This document shows positions 1 through 5,478 of a stretch of 7,288 nucleotides of DNA, in pieces. The DNA lies in contig JBKPHP010000190.1 in the NCBI GenBank assembly GCA_046729895.1, positions 1 through 7,288 of the forward strand. Direction: 5' to 3'. Under the pieces are notes generated by a model. It worked only from the letters and a program-made list of their open reading frames with translations. It ran no database searches and was not told the DNA's origin. The translations under genes and the position numbers were made by a program. Source of the DNA: DASXBA01 sp046729895. GTDB lineage: Bacteria; Actinomycetota; Thermoleophilia; Solirubrobacterales; Thermoleophilaceae. Numbering within the stretch: position 1 is the first letter of the stretch; every line of letters begins with the position of its first letter.

Positions 1-295
1 AGACGAGCGGCTGGCCGACGTGGTGATCGCCTACGAGCCGATCTGGGCGATCGGCACCGGGCGCACGGCCACGCCGGAGCAGGCGCAGGAGGCGATCGCG
101 TTCGTCCGCGCGCTGGTCGGGGACCGCTCAAAGGAGGCGGCGGGCCGGGTGCGCGTCCTCTATGGCGGCAGCGTGAAGCCCGACAACGCGGCCGAGATAG
201 TCGCTCAGCCGGACGTCGACGGGGCCCTGGTGGGCGGCGCGAGCCTCGACCCCGACAGCTTCGCCCGGATCATCGAGGCCGTGCCCGAACCATGA
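1..295 (+). CDS. tpiA: Triosephosphate isomerase, C-terminal part (5' end outside window)
   Basis: This is the last 97 residues of triosephosphate isomerase, which interconverts dihydroxyacetone phosphate and glyceraldehyde 3-phosphate in the cytoplasm during glycolysis and gluconeogenesis. The reading frame is open from base 2. It carries the family signature AYEPIWAIGTG, whose Glu is the catalytic base, and then the phosphate-binding loops YGGSVKPDN and GALVGGASLDPDSF, as expected for the end of the (beta/alpha)8 barrel. The C-terminus is of normal length after the last motif. The TGA stop at 293-295 overlaps the ATG of gpmI (ATGA), so the two glycolytic genes are almost certainly cotranscribed and translationally coupled. 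In many bacteria gap and pgk lie upstream of tpiA; that part is not visible here. Confidence 0.97.
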   Translation, partial: DERLADVVIAYEPIWAIGTGRTATPEQAQEAIAFVRALVGDRSKEAAGRVRVLYGGSVKPDNAAEIVAQPDVDGALVGGASLDPDSFARIIEAVPEP

Positions 296-1839
296 GCCTT
301 CCCGAAGGACCGGGACCGCCGCCGGTCGAGCGGGTCTGCCTGGTGGTGCTGGACGGCTGGGGCCTCGCCGAGCCGGGGCCGGGAAACGCCGTGGCCCAGG
401 CCGAGACGGCGAACTTCGACGAGCTCTGGGAGCGTTACCCGCACTCGACGCTGACGGCTTGCGGCCCGGCGGTCGGCTTGCCCGAGGGTCAAATGGGCAA
501 CTCGGAGGTCGGCCATCTGAACCTGGGTGCCGGCGCGATCGTGAAACAGGACATCACCCGCATCGACGAGGCGATCGAGGACCGGTCGTTCTATGGGAAC
601 GAGGTGCTGCGTGCGGCCTGCGCAGCTGGGCGTGGGGCCGGCCGACTTCACCTGCTCGGGCTGGTGTCCGAGGGCGGCGTGCACGCGAGCATGAAGCACC
701 TGAGAGCATGCCTCGAGCTGGCCCGGCGCGAGGAGGTCCCGGACGTAGTGCTCCACGCCTTCACGGACGGCCGGGACACGAGCCCCGACTCCGGGGCCGG
801 CTACCTGGCGGAGGTCGAGAGTTGGCTGCGCGAGGCGGGCAACGCCCGCATCGCGAGCGTGACGGGCCGCTACTACGCGATGGACCGCGACCGCCGCTGG
901 GATCGCACGAAGCTCGCCTATGACGCCATCGTCCACGGCGAGGCCGACGCGCCGCCGGCAGACTCCGGCGAGGCCGCCGTGCGCGCCGCATACGAGCGCG
1001 ACGAGACGGATGAGTTCGTCAAGCCGACGCTCGTGGGGGAGGAGGGTCGGATCCGGGACGGCGACGCCGTGCTCATGTTCAACTTCCGTCCCGACCGCGC
1101 CCGGCAGCTGATCCGCGCCCTCGGGCAACCCGACTTCGACGAGTTCGATCGCGGCGAGGCGCCCCGTGTCTCGCTCACCACGCTCACGGAGTATCAGGAG
1201 GACTGGCCCTACCCCATGGCCTTCCACCCGGCCCACCCCGACACCACGTTGGCGGAGACCCTGGCCCAGCGAGGGGTGGCCCAGCTCCACGTGGCCGAGA
1301 CCGAGAAGTACGCCCACGTCACCTACTTCTTCAACGGTGGCGAGGAGGATCCGTGTGAGGGCGAGGAACGCCGACTGGTTGACTCGGTCCGCGACGTGCC
1401 GACCTACGACCACAAGCCCGAGATGTCCGCGCGACCGGCCGCCGACGCCTTCGTGGGGGGCTGGCGAGAAGGAGGCTACGCCTTCGGGATCATCAACTTC
1501 GCCAACCCCGACATGGTCGGCCACACCGGCGACATCCCGGCGGCCGTCAAGGCGGTCGAGACGGTCGACGACTGCCTGGGCGACGTGGTCCGCGCGGTGC
1601 ACGAGTCGGGTGGCGCCTGCGTCGTCACCGCCGACCACGGCAACGCGGACAACATGCTCGAGCCCGACGGCAGTCCCAACACCGCCCACTCGCTGAACCC
1701 CGTCCCGTTCGTGGTTACCGCGGACGTGAGGGGAGTGCGTGAGGGGATCCTCGCCGATGTGGCGCCCACGATCCTGGCGCTGCTCGGCCGGGACCCTCCA
1801 GAGGCTATGACCGGAGAGTCTCTCCTAGAGGAAACTTGA
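292..1839 (+). CDS. gpmI: 2,3-bisphosphoglycerate-independent phosphoglycerate mutase
   Basis: A complete 515-residue cofactor-independent phosphoglycerate mutase, which converts 3-phosphoglycerate to 2-phosphoglycerate through a phosphoserine intermediate with two Mn ions; the length is normal for the family. The alkaline-phosphatase-like metal ligands are all present. D21 lies in VLDGWG and S71, the phosphorylated serine, in MGNSEVGH. D407 and H411 lie in NPDMVGHTG, D448 and H449 in TADHGNAD, and H466 in TAHSLNPVPF. The inserted phosphotransferase domain shows TDGRDTSP, GRYYAMDRDRRWDR and FNFRPDRARQL, and AETEKYAHVTYFFNGG precedes the return to the phosphatase fold. The ATG at 292 is chosen because it forms an ATGA overlap with tpiA. 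Only a weak GAGG lies upstream, which fits translational coupling. The TGA stop sits inside the -35 hexamer of the downstream hsp20 promoter. Confidence 0.98.
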   Translation: MSLPEGPGPPPVERVCLVVLDGWGLAEPGPGNAVAQAETANFDELWERYPHSTLTACGPAVGLPEGQMGNSEVGHLNLGAGAIVKQDITRIDEAIEDRSFYGNEVLRAACAAGRGAGRLHLLGLVSEGGVHASMKHLRACLELARREEVPDVVLHAFTDGRDTSPDSGAGYLAEVESWLREAGNARIASVTGRYYAMDRDRRWDRTKLAYDAIVHGEADAPPADSGEAAVRAAYERDETDEFVKPTLVGEEGRIRDGDAVLMFNFRPDRARQLIRALGQPDFDEFDRGEAPRVSLTTLTEYQEDWPYPMAFHPAHPDTTLAETLAQRGVAQLHVAETEKYAHVTYFFNGGEEDPCEGEERRLVDSVRDVPTYDHKPEMSARPAADAFVGGWREGGYAFGIINFANPDMVGHTGDIPAAVKAVETVDDCLGDVVRAVHESGGACVVTADHGNADNMLEPDGSPNTAHSLNPVPFVVTADVRGVREGILADVAPTILALLGRDPPEAMTGESLLEET

Positions 1840-1855
1840 CAAGCTGCGACTTAGG
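1835..1855. promoter_or_regulatory. HAIR-like (HspR) candidate operator over the -35
   Basis: CTTGACA-N7-ACTTAGG matches the actinobacterial HspR operator HAIR (CTTGAGT-N7-ACTCAAG) at 10 of 14 half-site positions with the exact 7-base spacing. The symmetry extends outward as GAAAC at 1831-1835 and GTTTC at 1855-1859, giving an imperfect 29-bp palindrome centred on 1845. HspR is known to repress hsp20-type genes such as acr2 in mycobacteria by binding HAIR. Here a bound repressor would cover the -35. The inner part of each half-site is degenerate, and part of the left half-match is simply the -35 consensus, so the call is tentative. No hspR gene is in the window. Confidence 0.4.
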
Positions 1856-1865
1856 TTTCTATACT
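1836..1865 (+). promoter_or_regulatory. Near-consensus housekeeping-type promoter of hsp20
   Basis: TTGACA (1836-1841) and TATACT (1860-1865) are separated by 18 bp, close to the group 1 sigma factor consensus. Transcription would start at about 1871-1873, giving a leader of roughly 54 nt before the hsp20 ATG. The -35 contains the gpmI stop codon (TGA 1837-1839), so the genes are packed without spare sequence. The surrounding island is only about 45% GC. Such a strong promoter ahead of a small heat-shock gene usually needs repression, which fits the overlapping palindrome described separately. Confidence 0.75.
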
Positions 1866-1908
1866 GCCGATTAGTAATGGAGTACTGCGCTAATCACGCA
1901 GTATGGAA
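1857..1908. repeat. Long interrupted inverted repeat over the -10 and leader of hsp20
   Basis: The left arm 1857-1867 (TTCTATACTGC) pairs with 1898-1908 (GCAGTATGGAA), 10 Watson-Crick pairs plus one G-T. Inside it GATTAG (1869-1874) pairs with CTAATC (1890-1895) across a one-by-two mismatch. A second, mutually exclusive perfect 7-bp hairpin uses TACTGCG (1883-1889) with CGCAGTA (1897-1903) around a 7-nt loop. The long form includes the -10 box, so it can form in RNA only in read-through from gpmI; a transcript from the hsp20 promoter can form only the short hairpin. There is no U-tract, so it is not a standard terminator. It could be an operator or a leader switch. Confidence 0.6.
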
Positions 1909-1912
1909 CGAA

Positions 1913-1922
1913 AAGGAGGTGA
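1913..1922 (+). promoter_or_regulatory. Perfect Shine-Dalgarno of hsp20
   Basis: AAGGAGGTGA is fully complementary to the 16S anti-Shine-Dalgarno, and the GGAGG core ends 6 nt before the ATG at 1926. It is by far the strongest ribosome-binding site in the window and fixes the hsp20 start. Its AGGAGG (1914-1919) could pair with CCTTCT at codons 2-4 (1931-1936), a possible but weak occlusion. Confidence 0.85.
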
Positions 1923-1925
1923 GGA

Positions 1926-2396
1926 ATGGCCCTTCTGATGAAGCCTGAGCCCTTCTCCCAGGAGGTGAACCGCCTCTTCAACACCCTCTTTGACCTAAGC
2001 GACAGCAGCGGCGTCCAGCGCTGGGTGCCGGCGATGGACCTGACGGAGGCCGACGATCATTTCGTCCTCCGGGCGGACCTGCCGGGTCTAGACGAGGACG
2101 ACGTGTCGATCGAGATCCAGGACAACACGCTCACCATCTCGGGTGAGCGGAAGGCTGAGACCGAGGAGCGCAACCGCGGCTGGTACCGCGTGGAGCGCTC
2201 GTTTGGCCGCTTCAGCCGCTCTCTGAGCCTGCCGGAGGGCATCGATCCCGATGCCGTGTCGGCGGAGTTCGACAAGGGTGTGCTGGAGGTCCGGGTCCCG
2301 AAGCCGGAGGAGCGCAAGCCGCGCCGCGTGGCCATCAAGGCCCAGAGCGGCGACCGCGAGCAGCCGGCGGTCGAGGGGACGGCCGAGGAGAAGTAG
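1926..2396 (+). CDS. hsp20: Small heat-shock protein, Hsp20/alpha-crystallin family
   Basis: A 156-residue ATP-independent holdase chaperone that binds unfolding proteins in the cytoplasm, probably as a large oligomer. The N-terminal arm (1-34) contains the amphipathic helix EVNRLFNTLFDL. The alpha-crystallin domain spans about 35-126: WVPAMDLTE, then VLRADLPGLDEDDVSIEI, LTISGERK, the YRVERSFGRFSRSLSLP segment, and the hallmark AEFDKGVLEVRVPK. After it RRVAIKA (V135-A-I137) is the C-terminal I/V-x-I/V motif that docks on a neighbouring domain, followed by a flexible charged tail. Length and motif order are typical of class A bacterial Hsp20. The ATG is set by the perfect Shine-Dalgarno. It has its own promoter, is flanked by putative operators, and ends just before a hairpin cluster, so it is probably a single-gene unit induced by stress. 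Confidence 0.96.
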   Translation: MALLMKPEPFSQEVNRLFNTLFDLSDSSGVQRWVPAMDLTEADDHFVLRADLPGLDEDDVSIEIQDNTLTISGERKAETEERNRGWYRVERSFGRFSRSLSLPEGIDPDAVSAEFDKGVLEVRVPKPEERKPRRVAIKAQSGDREQPAVEGTAEEK

Positions 2397-2397
2397 A

Positions 2398-2435
2398 GGG
2401 CTCGCCGCAGACGAGCCCGGCACCTGGACGGTGCC
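2398..2435 (+). terminator. Two adjoining hairpins just after hsp20, putative U-less terminator
   Basis: Starting one base after the hsp20 stop, GGGCTCG (2398-2404) pairs perfectly with CGAGCCC (2412-2418) around a 7-nt loop. Immediately adjoining, GGCACC (2419-2424) pairs perfectly with GGTGCC (2430-2435) around 5 nt. There is no U-tract, as is common for terminators of high-GC actinobacteria. They may instead protect the hsp20 mRNA 3' end. Confidence 0.5.
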
Positions 2436-2447
2436 ATTGACAAAGGA

Positions 2448-2470
2448 CCTGCGGGCGCGATGCCCGCAGG
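2448..2470 (+). repeat. Perfect 9-bp GC-rich hairpin between hsp20 and tgt
   Basis: CCTGCGGGC (2448-2456) pairs perfectly with GCCCGCAGG (2462-2470) around the loop GCGAT. A TTGACA (2437-2442) sits just upstream but has no -10 at the right distance. No T-run follows. It could complete the terminator array after hsp20 or act as an operator ahead of tgt. Confidence 0.5.
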
Positions 2471-2487
2471 GCGTACGGGGCGGCGGC

Positions 2488-2493
2488 TACGCT
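2488..2493 (+). promoter_or_regulatory. Candidate -10 box giving a leaderless tgt transcript
   Basis: GGC-TACGCT is a TANNNT-type -10 hexamer whose last base lies 6 nt before the GTG at 2500. Transcription would thus begin at or within a base of the start codon. No recognisable -35 lies 16-19 bp upstream, and no Shine-Dalgarno precedes the GTG. Both features fit leaderless genes, which are abundant in Actinobacteria. Confidence 0.4.
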
Positions 2494-2499
2494 CGCGCG

Positions 2500-3678
2500 G
2501 TGCCGCCGCCCACGTTCGAGATCGACGCCCGCGACAGGGCAGCCCGCGCTGGCGTCCTGCATTGCGCGCACGGGGACGTGCACACGCCGGCGTTCGTCCC
2601 GCTGGCGTCCACGGCGACCGTGAAGACGCTCCACGCATCCGAGGTCGAGGCGCTCGGCTTCGAGATGGTGCTGGGCAACACCTTCCACCTGTTCATCCAG
2701 CCGGGCCACGAGCACGTGCGCGAGATGGGCGGCCTTCACGAGTTCATGGGTTGGCGGCGGCCGATCGTCTCCGACTCCGGCGGCTACCAGGTGTTCTCGA
2801 TGGGGCACGGCTCGGTGGCGGAGGAGCTCAAGCGGCGCCGGGACCCCCGCGAGTCGATGGTGCTGTCTATCGACGAGGAGGGGGTGCGATTCCGGTCCTA
2901 CCTGGACGGCTCGGAGCGGTTCATCGGCCCCGAGACCTCGATGGAGATCCAGGCGGCGCTCGGCTCCGACGTCGCCCTCGCGTTCGATGAGTGCACGCCC
3001 TACCACGTCGACCGCGAGTACACGCGCCGCTCCCTGGAGCGCACGCATCGCTGGCTGGACCGCTGCGTCGCGTGGCACGCCGAGCACGCTCCGAACGGCC
3101 AGCTCCTGTTCGGCATCGTCCAGGGCGGCGTCTACGAGGACCTACGTGTGGAATCGGTCGCACGGGTCTCAGGCGCGCCGCTCGACGGCGTGGCGGTGGG
3201 CGGCTCGCTGGGCCGCGACAAGAAGGAGATGGGCCGGGTGGTTCAGTGGTCGGTGGGGGGACTGCCAGAGGAGCTTCCTCGGCACCTTCTCGGGATCGGG
3301 GACGTGGACGACGTCCTGCAGACGGTCGGCTCGGGCATCGACCTCTTCGACTGTGCCACTCCCACCCGACTTGGGCGCCACGGCACGGCGCTGGTGCCAG
3401 ACCCGCGGGCACGCTGGCGTCTGGACCTGACCCGAGCCGGGTCGCGCGGCAGCCGGGAGCCGATCGTCGCCGGCTGCCCCTGCCCGGCGTGTCGGGAGCA
3501 CACCCGCGGCTATCTCCACTACCTGGCCCGCGCGCACGAGCTCACCGCCGCGCGCCTCGTGACGCTCCACAACCTCACGTTCATGGCCGAGCTGATGCGC
3601 GGCATCCGCGAGGCGATCGCGTCCGGCGGCTATGCGGGCTACGTCGACCGCGTGATGCGCGGCGAGACCCCTTACTAA
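2500..3678 (+). CDS. tgt: tRNA-guanine(34) transglycosylase (queuine tRNA-ribosyltransferase)
   Basis: A 392-residue Tgt, which exchanges G34 in the wobble position of tRNAs for Asp, Asn, His and Tyr with a 7-deazaguanine base on the way to queuosine. Visible motifs are SDSGGYQVFS with general base D92, FDECTPY with base-binding D163, FGIVQGG, and GIDLFDCATPTR with nucleophile D284. The zinc site CPCPAC (C326, C328, C331) plus H357 in TLHN follows. The length is normal. The frame stays open to 2251, but that upstream part is hsp20 in another frame. GTG 2500 is chosen because homology starts there (PPTFEIDARD); GTG 2431 would add 23 Arg/Gly-rich residues and cross a hairpin. The loop after VGG (residues 234-244) differs from well-studied bacterial enzymes. 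No other queuosine gene is nearby. Confidence 0.95.
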   Translation: MPPPTFEIDARDRAARAGVLHCAHGDVHTPAFVPLASTATVKTLHASEVEALGFEMVLGNTFHLFIQPGHEHVREMGGLHEFMGWRRPIVSDSGGYQVFSMGHGSVAEELKRRRDPRESMVLSIDEEGVRFRSYLDGSERFIGPETSMEIQAALGSDVALAFDECTPYHVDREYTRRSLERTHRWLDRCVAWHAEHAPNGQLLFGIVQGGVYEDLRVESVARVSGAPLDGVAVGGSLGRDKKEMGRVVQWSVGGLPEELPRHLLGIGDVDDVLQTVGSGIDLFDCATPTRLGRHGTALVPDPRARWRLDLTRAGSRGSREPIVAGCPCPACREHTRGYLHYLARAHELTAARLVTLHNLTFMAELMRGIREAIASGGYAGYVDRVMRGETPY

Positions 3679-3700
3679 GCGCCGCTCGCGCGTCCCCCTG

Positions 3701-4885
3701 CTAGCGCGTGTGATCCCTCAGGAACTGACGGATGCCGTCGATCTGCTGCTGTACGTCGCTGTTGTCCACGGGCCGCGTCCCCCCGCTGTCCCTAGACAGC
3801 AGGGCGATCCCCACCGCGGCAATCGCCGCCAAGATCGCCAGCAGCGCGAGGAACGCTCCCAGCTGGCCTCGCTTCCGTCTCCGGCCCGCCGCCCGGTCGG
3901 GGCGCGCGCGGCGCCGGGGCGGGGCGGTGGGAGGTGGGGGCGCGGGAGCCTGCCGGGTGCGAAGCGCCTGGGTGGCGGCGGTCGTGTCCTGGAGCACCTG
4001 CGTCGAGTCACCGTCGCCCGTAGGGGTAATGGCGCGGGTTGCCTCGGTGGCCTGGCCGTGGAGGCCCGCCTCGAGCGCTCGTGCCATCTCCAGAGCGCTC
4101 CCGTAGCGAGCCTCGGGCGCCCGCGAGAGCGCCACCCGGATCGCCGCGTCGAGCTCCGGGGGGACCTCTGGTCGGTAGGTCGACGCGGGCTCGACGCTCT
4201 TCTCCTGCTGCTTGAGTGCCAGCTCCGTCAGCGAGGAGTACTCGTGGGGGAGCCGCCCGGTCACGAACTGGTAGGCGCAGACCCCCAGCGAGTAGATGTC
4301 GGAGGCAGGCCCGGCCTCCTCTCCGGCGGCCTGCTCGGGCGACAGGTAGGCGGCGGTCCCGAGCACCGAACCGACCTGGGTGATCCGCGTCTGCTCCGCG
4401 GCCTTGGCGATGCCGAAGTCCGCCAGCTTGGTGGCGCCGCTCTCCCTGGCCAGTAGCAGGTTGCCGGGCTTCACGTCGCGGTGTACCACGCCGGCCCTGT
4501 GTGCGTAGTCGAGCGCCTGGCAGGCGTCGCGGACGATCGCCACCGTCTCGTCGATCTCCAGCGGCTTGTGCTCGCGCAGCAGGTCAGCGCATGAAGGACC
4601 GTCCACGTACTCCATGACGATGTAGTGCCGGTCCGTCACCTCGTCCCTGCCCGAGTCGAATACCTGCACGACGTTCGGGTGCATCAGCCTGGCGGCCGCG
4701 AGCGCCTCCCGACGGAAGCGGGCCACGAAGGCCTCGTCCTCCGCAAGATGCTCCGCCAGCAGCTTGATCGCCACCGGACGCTCGAGGACCGTGTCGCTGG
4801 CCTGGAAAACGGTGGACATACCGCCGGCGCCCAACCGGCGCTCGATCCGGTAACGGCCCGCGACTTCCGTGGGAGGCGCCATCAC
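3701..4885 (-). CDS. Membrane-anchored PknB-type Ser/Thr protein kinase without PASTA domains
   Basis: A 394-residue Hanks-type kinase. The catalytic domain spans about 12-272: glycine loop GAGGMSTVF (19-27), ATP lysine K41 in VAIK, helix-C E60, catalytic loop HRDVKPGN (D137), DFG (156-158), activation loop with T166, T169 and T177 ending in LSPE, and SDIYSLG. All catalytic residues are present, so it should be active. A Thr-rich, then Pro/Arg-rich juxtamembrane linker (about 278-341) leads to one transmembrane helix (342-363) and a tail of only 31 residues outside. There are no PASTA repeats. Two starts are possible: GTG at 4885 (GTGA overlap, GGAGG 6 nt away) or ATG at 4882 (TGATG overlap, 9 nt away); the former is listed. 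It is last in an operon with a lipoprotein and a phosphoesterase. Substrates are unknown. Confidence 0.95.
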   Translation of the reverse strand: MMAPPTEVAGRYRIERRLGAGGMSTVFQASDTVLERPVAIKLLAEHLAEDEAFVARFRREALAAARLMHPNVVQVFDSGRDEVTDRHYIVMEYVDGPSCADLLREHKPLEIDETVAIVRDACQALDYAHRAGVVHRDVKPGNLLLARESGATKLADFGIAKAAEQTRITQVGSVLGTAAYLSPEQAAGEEAGPASDIYSLGVCAYQFVTGRLPHEYSSLTELALKQQEKSVEPASTYRPEVPPELDAAIRVALSRAPEARYGSALEMARALEAGLHGQATEATRAITPTGDGDSTQVLQDTTAATQALRTRQAPAPPPPTAPPRRRARPDRAAGRRRKRGQLGAFLALLAILAAIAAVGIALLSRDSGGTRPVDNSDVQQQIDGIRQFLRDHTR

Positions 4886-5478
4886 CCCTCGCCTCCCGGG
4901 GCGGCCGTGCCGCCACCGCCCGATCCACCTCCGCCGCCGCTGCCTCCACTGCCGCTGTTGCCCCCTCCGCTGCCGCCGCCGCTCCCTCCGCTGCCGCTGT
5001 TGCCGCCGCCTCCGTTCTCCTTCTTCTGCTTCTTCGGTTTCTCCTTGGCGGGAGGCGGAGTGGTCTCCGTGGTCCCTGTTTCGGGAGGGGAGGTCTTGGG
5101 AGGCGTCGGCGCCGGCTCCGTGACGGTCGGGGTCGGCTCGGTCTGCGTCTCGGTGGCCGGCGGCTCGCAGTTGTCCTTCACTAGCTGGAAGAGGTTGCGG
5201 AAGCTCTCTTCGAGAGCGTCCCTTACGTCCTTGTCCACGTCGGAGGGGAGCCCGTCGATTGCCGACTGGACGACCTGGGTGTTGGGATCGCTCGCATCGG
5301 TCACGTCCCTGCAGGCGCCGGCCTTGACCCGCCTCTGGATGGAGTCGAGCTGGTTCTGCAGCGACTGGACCGAGCTCCGGGGCAGCTCCTTGCCGCCGTT
5401 GTCGGAGCCACAGCCGGGCAGCACCAGCGCCGCGCAGCCCATCGCTGCGACCAGCCGTATGTGCGTTCCGTTCGTCAC
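4882..5478 (-). CDS. Putative lipoprotein with helical domain, Pro/Thr linker and Gly/Ser tail
   Basis: A 198-residue secreted lipoprotein of unknown function. Residues 1-23 form a signal peptide with Arg8, a hydrophobic core and the lipobox LPGC, so Cys23 should be lipidated on the outer face of the membrane. Residues 35-104 look helical (VQSLQNQLDSIQRRV, then SAIDGLPSDVDKDVRDALEESFRNLFQLV) and are bracketed by C56 and C104, which could form a disulfide. A Thr/Pro/Glu-rich stretch (105-143), a Lys-rich patch (144-154) and a Gly/Ser tail (156-198) follow, resembling a wall-spanning spacer. GTG at 5478 overlaps the TGA of the phosphoesterase gene (GTGA), with no strong Shine-Dalgarno, indicating coupling. 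Its own TGA overlaps the kinase start. I do not recognise a named family; a sensor or partner of the kinase is an inference from position. Confidence 0.88.
   Translation of the reverse strand: MTNGTHIRLVAAMGCAALVLPGCGSDNGGKELPRSSVQSLQNQLDSIQRRVKAGACRDVTDASDPNTQVVQSAIDGLPSDVDKDVRDALEESFRNLFQLVKDNCEPPATETQTEPTPTVTEPAPTPPKTSPPETGTTETTPPPAKEKPKKQKKENGGGGNSGSGGSGGGSGGGNSGSGGSGGGGGSGGGGTAAPGGEG
4943..5004. repeat. Imperfect 20-bp direct repeat, 42-bp period, in the Gly/Ser tail
   Basis: CCTCCACTGCCGCTGTTGCC (4943-4962) recurs at 4985-5004 with one mismatch. The 42-bp offset equals 14 codons, so the two copies encode the same NSGSGGSGG segment of the lipoprotein tail. It looks like an in-frame duplication in a slippage-prone GGC/AGC-type tract. 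Confidence 0.8.

Noticed and set aside
205..1689. 494-codon open frame antisense to gpmI
   Set aside because: It mirrors a fully motif-supported gene, has no recognisable domain, and such antisense frames are expected in high-GC DNA with G/C third positions.
2437..2442. TTGACA as the -35 of a tgt promoter
   Set aside because: At 16-19 bp downstream the sequence is ATGCCC/TGCCCG, not a -10; TACGCT is 45 bp away.
2251..2499. Upstream extension of the tgt frame into hsp20
   Set aside because: The added residues are Arg/Ser-rich, read hsp20 out of frame, cross the hairpins, and are not part of the Tgt fold.
3687..3708. Possible bidirectional terminator between tgt and the kinase gene
   Set aside because: Only a 5-bp CGCGC/GCGCG stem with a 12-nt loop and no T-run is present, too weak to call in GC-rich DNA.
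4892..5030. GCC/CTG-rich tract as a CRISPR or satellite array
   Set aside because: It is in frame within the lipoprotein gene and reflects Gly/Ser codons, with no regular repeat-spacer pattern.
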